Positions 21,501-33,500 of a stretch of 64,000 bases of DNA are shown here, piece after piece (positions within the stretch are counted from its first letter, which is position 1; each line of letters starts with the position of its first letter). The DNA is from Lumbricus terrestris. Its lineage: Eukaryota; Annelida; Clitellata; Crassiclitellata; Lumbricidae. The stretch spans positions 934,001 through 998,000 of the forward strand of contig OX457037.1 of assembly GCA_949752735.1 (NCBI GenBank). The letters run 5' to 3'. Position numbers and translations under genes: made by a program. The notes beneath the pieces were generated by a model. That model made no database searches and had not been told where the DNA came from. It saw only the letters and a list, made by a program, of their open reading frames with translations.

Positions 21501-24500
21501 TCGTTATAGGTGTCGTGGAAGTTGTTGATGGAGAAGAAGTCGTCGTTATAGGTGACGTGGTAGTTGTTGGTGGAGAAGAGGTCGTCGTTATAGGTGTCGT
21601 GGTAGTTGTTGGTGTAGAAGAGGTCGTCGTTTCAGGTGTCGTGGTAGTTGTTGGTGGAGAAGAGGTCGTCGTTTCAGGTGTCGTGGTAGTTGTTGGTGAA
21701 GAAGAGGTCGTCGTTATTGGTGTCGTGGTAGTTGTTGGTGGAGAAGAGTTCGTCGTTATAGGTGTCGTGGTAGATGCTGGTGGAGAAGAGGTCGTCGTTA
21801 TAGGTGTCGTGGAAGTTGTTGATGGAGAAGAAGTCGTCGTTATAGGTGACGTGGTAGTTGTTGATGGAGAAGAGGTCGTCGTTATAGGTGTCGTTGTAGT
21901 TATTGGTGGAGAAGATGTCGTCGTTATAGGTGTCGTGGAAGTTGTTGATGGAGAAGAAGTCGTCGTTATAGGTGACGTGGTAGTTGTTGGTGGAGAAGAG
22001 GTCGTCGTTATAGGTGTCGTGGTAGTTGTTGGTGGAGAAGAGGTCGTCGTTATAGGTGTCGTGGTAGTTGTTGGTGTAGAAGAGGTCGTCGTTTCAGGTG
22101 TCGTGGTAGTTGTTGGTGTAGAAGAGGTCGTCGTTTCAGGTGTCGTGGTAGTTGTTGGTGAAGAAGAGGTCGTCGTTATTGGTGTCGTGGTAGTTGTTGG
22201 TGTAGAAGAGGTCGTCGTTATAGGTGTCGTGGTAGTTGTTGGTGGAGAAGAGGTCGTCGTTATAGGTGTCGTGGTAGTTGTTGGTGGAGAAGAGGTCGTC
22301 GTTTCAGGTGTCGTGGTAGTTGTTGGTGGAGAAGAGGTCGTCGTTATAGGTGTCGTGGTAGTTGTTGGTGGAGAAGAGGTCGTCGTTACAGGTGTCGTGG
22401 TAGTTGTTGGTGGAGAAGTGGTCGTCGTTATAGGTGTCGTTGTAGTTGTTGGTGTAGAAGAGGTCGTCGTTACAGGTGTCGTGGTAGTTGTTGGTGGAGA
22501 AGAGGTCGTCGTTACAGGTGTGGTGGTAGTTGTTGGTGGAGAAGAGGTCGTGGTAAAAGGTGTCGTGGTAGTTGTTGGTGGAGAAGTGGTCGTCGTTATA
22601 GGTGTCGTGGTAGTTGTTGGTGTAGAAGAGGTCGTCGTTACAGGTGTCGTGGTAGTTGTTGGTGGAGAAGAGGTCGTCGTTACAGGTGTCGTGGTAGTTG
22701 TTGGTGGAGAAGAGGTCGTTGTTATAGGTGTCGTGGTAGTTGTTGATGGAGAAGAGGTCGTCGTTATAGGTGTCGTGGTAGTTCTTGGTGGAGAAGTGGT
22801 CGTCGTTATAGGTGTCGTGGTAGTTGTTGGTGTAGAAGAGGTCGTCGTTACAGGTGTCGTGGTAGTTGTTGGTGGAGAAGAGGTCGTCGTTACAGGTGTC
22901 GTGGTAGTTGTTGGTGGAGAAGAGGTCGTGGTAAAAGGTGTCGTGGTAGTTGTTGGTGGAGAAGTGGTCGTCGTTATAGGTGTCGTGGTAGTTGTTGGTG
23001 TAGAAGAGGTCGTCGTTACAGGTGTCGTGGTAGTTGTTGGTGGAGAAGAGGTCGTCGTTACAGGTGTCGTGGTAGTTGTTGGTGGAGAAGAGGTCGTCGT
23101 TATAGGTGTCGTGGTAGTTGTTGGTGGAGAAGAGGTCGTTGTTATAGGTGTCGTGGTAGTTGTTGATGGAGAAGAGGTCGTCGTTATAGGTGTCGTGGTA
23201 GTTCTTGGTGGAGAAGTGGTCGTCGTTATAGGTGTCGTGGTAGTTGTTGGTGTAGAAGAGGTCGTCGTTACAGGTGTCGTGGTAGTTGTTGGTGGAGAAG
23301 AGGTCGTCGTTACAGGTGTCGTGGTAGTTGTTGGTGGAGAAGTCGTCGCTTCAGATATCAGGGTAGTTGTTGGTGGAGAAGAGGTCGTCGTTACAGGTGA
23401 CGTGGTAGTTGTTGGTGGAGAAGAGGTCGTCGTAATAGGTGTCGTGGTAGTTGTTGGTGGAGAAGTGGTCGTCGTTTCAGGTGTCGTGGTAGTTGTTGGT
23501 GGAGAAGAGGTCGTCGTTATAGGTGTTGTGGTAGTTGTTGGTGTAGAAGAGGTCGTCGTTACAGGTGTCGTGGTAGTTGTTGGTGGAGAAGAGGTCGTCG
23601 TTACAGGTGTCGTGGTAGTTGTTGGTGGAGAAGTCGTCGCTTCAGATATCAGGGTAGTTGTTGGTGGAGAAGAGGTCGTCGTTTCAGGTGTCGTGGTAGT
23701 TGTTGGTGGAGAAGAGGTCGTCGTTATAGGTGTCGTGGTAGTTGTTGGTGGAGCAGAGGTCGTCGTTATAGGTGTCATGGTAGTTGTTGGTGGAGAAGAG
23801 GTCGTCGTTTCAGGTGTCGTGGTAGTTGTTGGTGGAGAAGAGGTCGTCGTTATAGGTGTCGTGGTAGTCGTTGGTGGAGAAGAGGTCGTCGTTATAGGTG
23901 TTGTGGTAGTTGTTGGTGGAGAAGAGGTCGTCGTTATAGGAGTCGTGGTAGTTGTTGGTGGAGAAGATGTCGACGTTTTAGGTGTCGTGGTAGTTGTTGG
24001 TGCAGAAGAGGTCGTCGTTATAGGTGTCGTGGTAGTTGTTGGTGGAGAAGTGGTCGTCGTTTGAAGTGTCGTGGTAGTTGTTGGTGGAGAAGTGGTCGTC
24101 GTTACAGGTGTCGTGGTAGTTGTTGGTGGAGACGAGGTCGTCGTTATAGGTGTCGTGGTAGTTGTTGATGGAGAAGAGGTCGTCGTTATAGGTGTCGTGG
24201 TAGTTGTTGGTGGAGAAGAGGTCGTCGTTATTGGTGTCGTGGCAGTTGTTGGTGAAGCAGAGGTCGACGCAATAGGTGTCGTGGTAGTTGTTGGTGTAGA
24301 AGAAGTCGTCGTTTCAGGTGTCGTGGAAGTTGTTGGTGGAGAAGAGGTCGTCGTAAAAGGTGTCGTGGTAGTTGTTGGTGGAGAAGTGGTCGTCGTTATA
24401 GGTGTCGTGGTAGTTGTTGGTGGAGAAGAGGTCGTCGTTATTGGTGTCGTGGCAGTTGTTGGTGAAGCAGAGGTCGACGCAATAGGTGTCGTGGTAGTTG

Positions 24501-27500
24501 TTGGTGTAGAAGAAGTCGTCGTTTCAGGTGTCGTGGAAGTTGTTGGTGGAGAAGAGGTCGTCGTAAAAGGTGTCGTGGTAGTTGTTGGTGGAGAAGTGGT
24601 CGTCGTTACAGGTGTCGTGGTAGTTGTTGGTGGAGAAGAGGTCGTCGTAAAAGGTGTCGTGGTAGTTGTTGGTGGAGAAGTGGTCGTCGTAAAAGGTGTC
24701 GTGGTAGTTGTTGGTGGAGAAGTCGTCGCTTCAGATATCAGGGTAGTTGTTGGTGGAGAAGAAGTCGTCGTTAAAGGTGTCGTGGTAGTTGTTGGTGTAG
24801 AAGAAGTCGTCGCTTCAGAAATCAGGGTAGTTGTTGGTGGAGAAGAGGTCGTCGTAAAAGGTGTCGTGGTAGTTGTTGGTGGAGAAGTGGTCGTCGTTAC
24901 AGGTGTCGTGGTAGTTGTTGGTGGAGAAGTCGTCGCTTCAGATATCAGGGTAGTTGTTGGTGGAGAAGAAGTCGTCGTTAAAGGTGTCGTGGTAGTTGTT
25001 GGTGTAGAAGAAGTCGTCGTTTCAGGTGTCGTGGAAGTTGTTGGTGGAGAAGAGGTCGCCGTAAAAAGTGTCGTGGTAGTTGTTGGTGGAGAAGTGGTCG
25101 TCGTTACAGGTGTCGTGGTAGTTGTTGGTGGAGAAGAGGTCGTCGTTTCAGGTGTCGTGGTAGTTGTTGGTTGAGAAGAGGTCGTCGTAAAAGGTGTCGT
25201 GGTAGTTGTTGGTGGAGAAGTGGTCGTCGTTATAGGTGTCGTGGTAGTTGTTGGTGGAGAAGTGGTCGTCGTTTGAAGTGTCGTGGTAGTTGTTGGTGGA
25301 GAAGTGGTCGTCGTTACAGGTGTCGTGGTAGTTGTTGGTGGAGATGAGGTCGTCGTTATAGGTGTCGTGGTAGTTGTTGATGGAGAAGAGGTCGTCGTTA
25401 TAGGTGTTGTGGTAGTTGTTGGTGGATAAGAGGTCGTCGTTATAGGAGTCGTGGTAGTTGTTGGTGGAGAAGATGTCGACGTTATAAGTGTCGTGGTAGT
25501 TGTTGGTGGAGAAGAGGTCGTCGTTATAGGTGTCGTGGTAGTTGTTGGTGGAGAAGTGGTCGTCGTTTGAAGTGTCGTGGTAGTTGTTGGTGGAGAAGTG
25601 GTCGTCGTTACAGGTGTCGTGGTAGTTGTTGGTGGAGATGAGGTCGTCGTTATAGGTGTCGTGGTAGTTGGTGGAGATGAGGTCGTCGTTATAGGTGTCG
25701 TGGCAGTTGTTGGTGAAGCAGAGGTCGACGCAATAGGTGTCGTGGTAGTTGTTGGTGTAGAAGAAGTCGTCGTTTCAGGTGTCGTGGAAGTTGTTGGTGG
25801 AAAAGAGGTCGTCGTAAGAGGTGTTGTGGTAGTTGTTGGTGGAGAAGTGGTCGTCGTTATAGGTGTCGTGGTAGTTGTTGGTGGAGAAAAGGTCGTCGTT
25901 ATTGGTGTCGTGGCAGTTGTTGGTGAAGCAGAGGTCGACGCAATAGGTGTCGTGGTAGTTGTTGGTGTAGAAGAAGTCGTCGTTTCAGGTGTCGTGGAAG
26001 TTGTTGGTGGAGAAGAGGTCGTCGTAAAAGGTGTCGTGGTAGTTGTTGGTGGTAAAGTGGTCGTCGTTACAGGTGTCGTGGTAGTTGTTGGTGGAGAAGA
26101 GGTCGTCGTAAAAGGTGTCGTGGTAGTTGTTGGTGGAGAAGTGGTCGTCGTTACAGGTGTCGTGGTAGTTGTTGGTGGAGAAGTCGTCGCTTCAGAAATC
26201 AGGGTAGTTGTTGGTGGAGAAGAAGTCGTCGTTAAAGGTGTCGTGGTAGTTGTTGGTGGAGAAGAGGACGTCGATATAGGTGTCGTGGTAGTTGTTGGTG
26301 GAGATGAGGTCGTCGTTATAGGTGTCGTGGTAGTTGTTGGTGGAGAAGAGGTCGTCGTAAAAGGTGTCGTGGTAGTTGTTGGTGGAGAAGAGGTCGTCGT
26401 AAAAGGTGTCGTGGTAGTTGTTGGAGAAGAGGTCGTCGTTATAGGTGTCGTGGTAGTTGTTGGTGGAGAAGAAGTCGTCGTTAAAGGTGTCGTGGTAGTT
26501 GTTGGTGGAGAAGAGGACGTCGTTATTGGTGTCGTGGTAGTTGTTGGTGGAGAAGTGGTCGTCGTTTGAAGTGTCGTGGTAGCTGTTGGTGGAGAAGAGG
26601 TCGTCGTTATAGGTGTCGTGGTAGTTGTTGGTGGAGAAGAGGTCGACGTTACAGGTGTCGTGGTAGTTGTTGGTGGAGATGGGGTCGTCGTAATAGGTGT
26701 CGTGGTAGTTGTTGGTGGAGAAGAGGTCGTCGTAAAAGGTGTCGTGGTAGTTGTTGGTGGAGAAGTGGTCGTCGTTACAGGTGTCGTGGTAGTTGTTGGT
26801 GGAGAAGTCGTCGCTTCAGATATCAGGGTAGTTGTTGGTGGAGAAGAGGTCGTCGTTATAGGTGTCGTGGTAGTTGTTGGTGGAGATGAGGTCGTCGTAA
26901 TAGGTGTCGTGGTAGTTGTTGGTGGAGAAGAGGACGTCGTAAAAGGTGTCGTGGTAGTTGTTGGTGGAGAAGAGGTCGTCGTAAAAGGTGTCGTGGTGGT
27001 TGTTGGAGGAGAAGAGGTCGTCGTTATAGGTGTCGTGGTAGTTGTTGGTGGAGAAGAAGTCGTCGTTATAGGTGTCGTGGTGGTTGTTGATGGAGAAGAG
27101 GACGTCGTTATCGGTGTCGTGGTAGTTGTTGGTGGAGAAGTGGTCGTCGTTTGAAGTGTCGTGGTAGCTGTTGGTGGAGAAGAGGTCGTCGTTATAGGTG
27201 TCGTGGTAGTTGTTGGTGGAGAAGAGGTCGACGTTACAAGTTTCGTGGTAGTTGTTGGTGGAGAAGAGGTCGTCGTTATAGGTGTCGTGGTAGTTGTTGG
27301 TGGATAAGTGGTCGTCGTTATAGGTGTCGTGGTAGTTGTTGGTGTAGAAGAGGTCGTCGTTACAGGTGTCGTGGTAGTTGTTGGTGGAGAAGAGGTCGTC
27401 GTTACAGGTGTCGTGGTAGTTGTTGGTGGAGAAGTCGTCGCTTCAGATATCAGGGTAGTTGTTGGTGGAGAAGAGGTCGTCGTTACAGGTGACGTGGTAG

Positions 27501-30500
27501 TTGTTGGTGGAGAAGAGGTCGTCGTTATAGGTGTCGTGGTAGTTGTTGGTGGAGAAGTGGTCGTCGTTTCAGGTGTCGTGGTAGTTGTTGGTGGAGAAGA
27601 GGTCGTCGTTATAGGTGTTGTGGTAGTTGTTGGTGTAGAAGAGGTCGTCGTTACAGGTGTCGTGGTAGTTGTTGGTGGAGAAGAGGTCGTCGTTACAGGT
27701 GTCGTGGTAGTTGTTGGTGGAGAAGTCGTCGCTTCAGATATCAGGGTAGTTGTTGGTGGAGAAGAGGTCGTCGTTTCAGGTGTCGTGGTAGTTGTTGGTG
27801 GAGAAGAGGTCGTCGTTATAGGTGTCGTGGAAGTTGTTGATGGAGAAGAGGTCGTCGTTATAGGTGTCGTGTTAGTTGTTGGTGGAGCAGAGGTCGTCGT
27901 TATAGGTGTCATGGTAGTTGTTGGTGGAGAAGAGGTCGTCGTTTCAGGTGTCGTGGTAGTTGTTGGTGGGGAAGAGGTCGTCGTTATAGGTGTCGTGGTA
28001 GTCGTTGGTGGAGAAGAGGTCGTCGTTATAGGTGTTGTGGTAGTTGGTGGAGAAGAGGTCGTCGTTATAGGAGTCGTGGTAGTTGTTGGTGGAGAAGATG
28101 TCGACGTTATAGGTGTCGTGGTAGTTGTTGGTGGAGAAGAGGTCGTCGTTATAGGTGTCGTGGTAGTTGTTGGTGGAGAAGTGGTCGTCGTTTGAAGTGT
28201 CGTGGTAGTTGTTGGTGGAGAAGTGGTCGTCGTTACAGGTGTCGTGGTGGTTGTTGGTGGAGATGAGGTCGTCGTTATAGGTGTCGTGGTAGTTGTTGAT
28301 GGAGAAGAGGTCGTCGTTATAGGTGTCGTGGTAGTTGTTGGTGGAGAAGAGGTCGTCGTTATTGGTGTCGTGGCAGTTGTTGGTGAAGCAGAGGTCGACG
28401 CAATAGGTGTCGTGGTAGTTGTTGGTGTAGAAGAAGTCGTCGTATCAGGTGTCGTGGAAGTTGTTGGTGGAGAAGAGGTCGTCGTAAAAGGTGTCGTGGT
28501 AGTTGTTGGTGGAGAAGTGGTCGTCGTTATAGGTGTCGTGGTAGTTGTTGGTGGAGAAGAGGTCGTCGTTATTGGTGTCGTGGCAGTTGTTGGTGAAGCA
28601 GAGGTCGACGCAATAGGTGTCGTGGTAGTTGTTGGTGTAGAAGAAGTCGTCGTTTCAGGTGTCGTGGTAGTTGTTGGTGGAGAAGAGGTCGTCGTAAAAG
28701 GTGTCGTGGTAGTTGTTGGTGGAGAAGTGGTCGTCGTTACAGGTGTCGTGGTAGTTGTTGGTGGAGAAGAGGTCGTCGTAAAAGGTGTCGTGGTAGTTGT
28801 TGGTGGAGAAGTGGTCGTCGTTACAGGTGTCGTGGTAGTTGTTGGTGGAGAAGTCGTCGCTTCAGATATCAGGGTAGTTGTTGGTGGAGAAGAATTCGTC
28901 GTTAAAGGTGTCGTGGTAGTTGTTGGTGGAGAAGAGGACGTCGTTATAGGTGTCGTGGTAGTTGTTGGTGGAGATGAGGTCGTCGTTATAGGTGTCGTGG
29001 TAGTTGTTGGTGGAGAAGAGGTCGTCGTAAAAGGTGTCGTGGTAGTTGTTGGTGGAGAAGAGGTCGTCGTAAAAGGTGTCGTGGTAGTTGTTGGAGAAGA
29101 GGTCGTCGTTATAGGTGTCGTGGTAGTTGTTGGTGGAGAAGAAGTCGTCGTTAAAGGTGTCGGGGTAGTTGTTGGTGGAGAAGAGGACGTCGTTATTGGT
29201 GTCGTGGTAGTTGTTGGTGGAGAAGTGGTCGTCGTTTGAAGTGTCGTGGTAGCTGTTGGTGGAGAAGAGGTCGTCGTTATAGGTGTCGTGGTAGTTGTTG
29301 GTGGAGAAGAGGTCGACGTTACAGGTGTCGTGGTAGTTGTTGGTGGAGATGAGGTCGTCGTAATAGGTGTCGTGGTAGTTGTTGGTGGAGAAGAGGTCGT
29401 CGTAAAAGGTGTCGTGGTAGTTGTTGGTGGAGAAGTGGTCGTCGTTACAGGTGTCGTGGTAGTTGTTGGTGGAGAAGTCGTCGCTTCAGATATCAGGGTA
29501 GTTGTTGGTGGAGAAGAGGTCGTCGTTATAGGTGTCGTGGTAGTTGTTGGTGGAGATGAGGTCGTCGTTATAGGTGTCGTGGTAGTTGTTGGTGGAGAAG
29601 AGGTCGTCGTAAAAGGTGTCGTGGTAGTTGTTGGTGGAGAAGAGGTCGTCGTAAAAGGTGTCGTGGTGGTTGTTGGAGGAGAAGAGGTCGTCGTTATAGG
29701 TGTCGTGGTAGTTGTTGGTGGAGAAGAAGTCGTCGTTAAAGGTGTCGTGGTGGTTGTTGTCGGAGAAGAGGACGTCGTTATCGGTGTCGTGGTAGTTGTT
29801 GGTGGAGAAGTGGTCGTCGTTTGAAGTGTCGTGGTAGCTGTTGGTGGAGAAGAGGTCGTCGTTATAGGTGTCGTGGTAGTTGTTGGTGGAGAAGAGGTCG
29901 ACGTTACAGGTTTCGTGGTAGTTGTTGGTGGAGAAGAGGTCGTCGTTATAGGTGTCGTGGTAGTTGTTGGTGGATAAGTGGTCGTCGTTATAGGTGTCGT
30001 GGTAGTTGTTGGTGTAGAAGAGGTCGTCGTTACAGGTGTCGTGGTAGTTGTTGGTGGAGAAGAGGTCGTCGTTACAGGTGTCGTGGTAGTTGTTGGTGGA
30101 GAAGTCGTCGCTTCAGATATCAAAGTAGTTGTTGGTGGAGAAGAGGTCGTCGTTACAGGTGACGTGGTAGTTGTTGGTGGAGAAGAGGTCGTCGTTATAG
30201 GTGTCGTGGTAGTTGTTGGTGGAGAAGTGGTCGTCGTTTCAGGTGTCGTGGTAGTTGTTGGTGGAGAAGAGGTCGTCGTTATAGGTGTTGTGGTAGTTGT
30301 TGGTGTAGAAGAGGTCGTCGTTACAGGTGTCGTGGTAGTTGTTGGTGGAGAAGAGGTCGTCGTTACAGGTGTCGTGGTAGTTGTTGGTGGAGAAGTCGTC
30401 GCTTCAGATATCAGGGTAGTTGTTGGTGGAGAAGAGGTCGTCGTTTCAGGTGTCGTGGTAGTTGTTGGTGGAGAAGAGGTCGTCGTTATAGGTGTCGTGG

Positions 30501-33500
30501 AAGTTGTTGATGGAGAAGAGGTCGTCGTTATAGGTGTCGTGTTAGTTGTTGGTGGAGCAGAGGTCGTCGTTATAGGTGTCATGGTAGTTGTTGGTGGAGA
30601 AGAGGTCGTCGTTTCAGGTGTCGTGGTAGTTGTTGGTGGAGAAGAGGTCGTCGTTATAGGTGTCGTGGTAGTTGTTGGTGGAGAAGAGGTCGTCGTTATA
30701 GGTGTTGTGGTAGTTGTTGGTGGAGAAGAGGTCGTCGTTATAGGAGTCGTGGTAGTTGTTGGTGGAGAAGATGTCGACGTTATAGGTGTCGTGGTAGTTG
30801 TTGGTGGAGAAGAGGTCGTCGTTATAGGTGTCGTGGTAGTTGTTGGTGGAGAAGTGGTCGTCGTTTGAAGTGTCGTGGTAGTTGTTGGTGGAGAAGTGGT
30901 CGTCGTTACTGGTGTCGTGGTAGTTGTTGGTGGAGATGAGGTCGTCGTTATAGGTGTCGTGGTAGTTGTTGATGGAGAAGAGGTCGTCGTTATAGGTGTC
31001 GTGGTAGTTGTTGGTGAAGCAGAGGTCGACGCAATAGGTGTCGTGGTAGTTGTTGGTGTAGAAGAAGTCGTCGTATCAGGTGTCGTGGAAGTTGTTGGTG
31101 GAGAAGAGGTCGTCGTAAAAGGTGTCGTGGTAGTTGTTGGTGGAGAAGTGGTCGTCGTTATAGGTGTCGTGGTAGTTGTTGGTGGAGAAGAGGTCGTCGT
31201 TATTGGTGTCGTGGCAGTTGTTGGTGAAGCAGAGGTCGACGCAATAGGTGTCGTGGTAGTTGTTGGTGTAGAAGAAGTAGTCGTTACAGGTGTCGTGGAA
31301 GTTGTTGGTGGAGAAGAGGTCGTCGTAAAAGGTGTCGTGGTAGTTGTTGGTGGAGAAGTGGTCGTCGTTATTGGTGTCGTGGCAGTTGTTGGTGAAGCAG
31401 AGGTCGACGCAATAGGTGTCGTGGTAGTTGTTGGTGTAGAAGAAGTCGTTGTTTCAGGTGTCGTGGAAGTTGTTGGTGGAGAAGAGGTCGTCGTAAAAGG
31501 TGTCGTGGTAGTTGTTGGTGGAGAAGTGGTCGTCGTTACAGGTGTCGTGGTAGTTGTTGGTGGAGAAGAGGTCGTCGTAAAAGGTGTCGTGGTAGTTGTT
31601 GGTGGAGAAGTGGTCGTCGTAAAAGGTGTCGTGGTAGTTGTTGGTGGAGAAGTCGTCGCTTCAGATATCAGGGTAGTTGTTGGTGGAGAAGAAGTCGTCG
31701 TTAAAGGTGTCGTGGTAGTTGTTGGTGTAGAAGAAGTCGTCGTTTCAGGTGCCGTGGAAGTTGTTGGTGGAGAAGAGGTCGTCGTAAAAGGTGTCGTGGT
31801 AGTTGTTGGTGGAGAAGTGGTCGTCGTTACAGGTGTCGTGGTAGTTGTTGGTGGAGAAGAGGTCGTCGTTTCAGGTGTCGTGGTAGTTGTTGGTGGAGAA
31901 GAGGTCGTCGTAAAAGGTGTCGTGGTAGTTGTTGGTGGAGAAGTGGTCGTCGTTACAGGTGTCGTGGTAGTTGTTGGTGGAGAAGTCGTCGCTTCAGATA
32001 TCAGGGTAGTTGTTGGTGGAGAAGAAGTCGTCGTTAAAGGTGTCGTGGTAGTTGTTGGTGTAGAAGAAGTCGTCGTTTCAGGTGTCGTGGAAGTTGTCGG
32101 TGGAGAAGAGGTCGTCGTAAAAGGTGTCGTGGTAGTTGTTGGTGGAGAAGAGGTCGTCGTTTCAGGTGTCGTGGTAGTTGTTGGTGGAGAAGAGGTCGTC
32201 GTAAAAGGTGTCGTGGTAGTTGTTGGTGGAGAAGTGGTCGTCGTTACAGGTGTCGTGGTAGTTGTTGGTGGAGAAGAGGTCGTCGCTTCAGATATCAGGG
32301 TAGTTGTTGGTGGAGAAGAAGTCGTCGTTAAACGTGTCGTGGTAGTTGTTGGTGGAGAAGAGGACGTCGTTATAGGTGTCGTGGTATTTGTTGGTGGAGA
32401 TGAGGTCGTCGTTATAGGTGTCGTGGTAGTTGTTGGTGGAGAAGAGGTCGTCGTAAAAGGTGTCGTGGTAGTTGTTGGCGGAGAAGAGGTCGTCGTAAAA
32501 GGTGTCGTGGTAGTTGTTGGAGAAGAGGTCGTCGTTATAGGTGTCTTGGTAGTTGTTGGTGGAGAAGAAGTCGTCGTTAAAGGTGTCGTGGTAGTTGTTG
32601 GTGGAGAAGAGGACGTCGTTATTGGTGTCGTGGTAGTTGTTGGTGGAGAAGTGGTCGTCGTAAAAGGTGTCGTGGTAGTTGTTGGTGGAGAAGTGGTCGT
32701 CGTTACAGGTGTCGTGGTAGTTGTTGGTGGAGAAGAGGTCGTCGTAAAAGGTGTCGTGGTAGTTGTTGGTGGAGAAGTGGTCGTCGTAAAAGGTGTCGTG
32801 GTAGTTGTTGGTGGAGAAGAGGTCGCCGTTATAGGTGTCGTGGTAGTTGTTGGTGGAGAAGAGGTCGTCGTTATAGGTGTCGTGGTAGTTGTTGGTGGAG
32901 AAGAGGTCGACGTTACAGGTGTCGTGGTAGTTGTTGGTGGAGATGAGGTCGTCGTAATAGGTGTCGTGGTAGTTGTTGGTGGAGATGAGGTCGTCGTAAA
33001 AGGTGTCGTGGTAGTTGTTGGTGGAGAAGTGGTCGTCGTTACAGGTGTCGTGGTAGTTGTTTGTGGAGAAGTCGTCGCCTCAGATATCAGGGTAGTTGTT
33101 GGTGGAGAAGAGGTCGTCGTTATAGGTGTCGTGGTAGTTGTTGGTGGAGAAGTGGTCGTCGTTTGAAGTGTCGTGGTAGCTGTTGGTGGAGAAGAGGTCG
33201 TCGTCATAGGTGTCGTGGTAGTTGTTGGTGGAGAAGAGGTCGACGTTACAGGTGTCGTGGTAGTTGTTGGTGGAGATGAGGTCGTCGTAATAGGTGTCGT
33301 GGTAGTTGTTGGTGGAGATGAGGTCGTCGTAAAAGGTGTCGTGGTAGTTGTTGGTGGAGAAGTGGTCGTCGTTACAGGTGTCGTGGTAGTTGTTGGTGGA
33401 GAAGTCGTCGCCTCAGATATCAGGGTAGTTGTTGGTGGAGAAGAGGTCGTCGTTATAGGTGTCGTGGTAGTTGTTGGTGGAGAAGAGGTCGACGTTACAG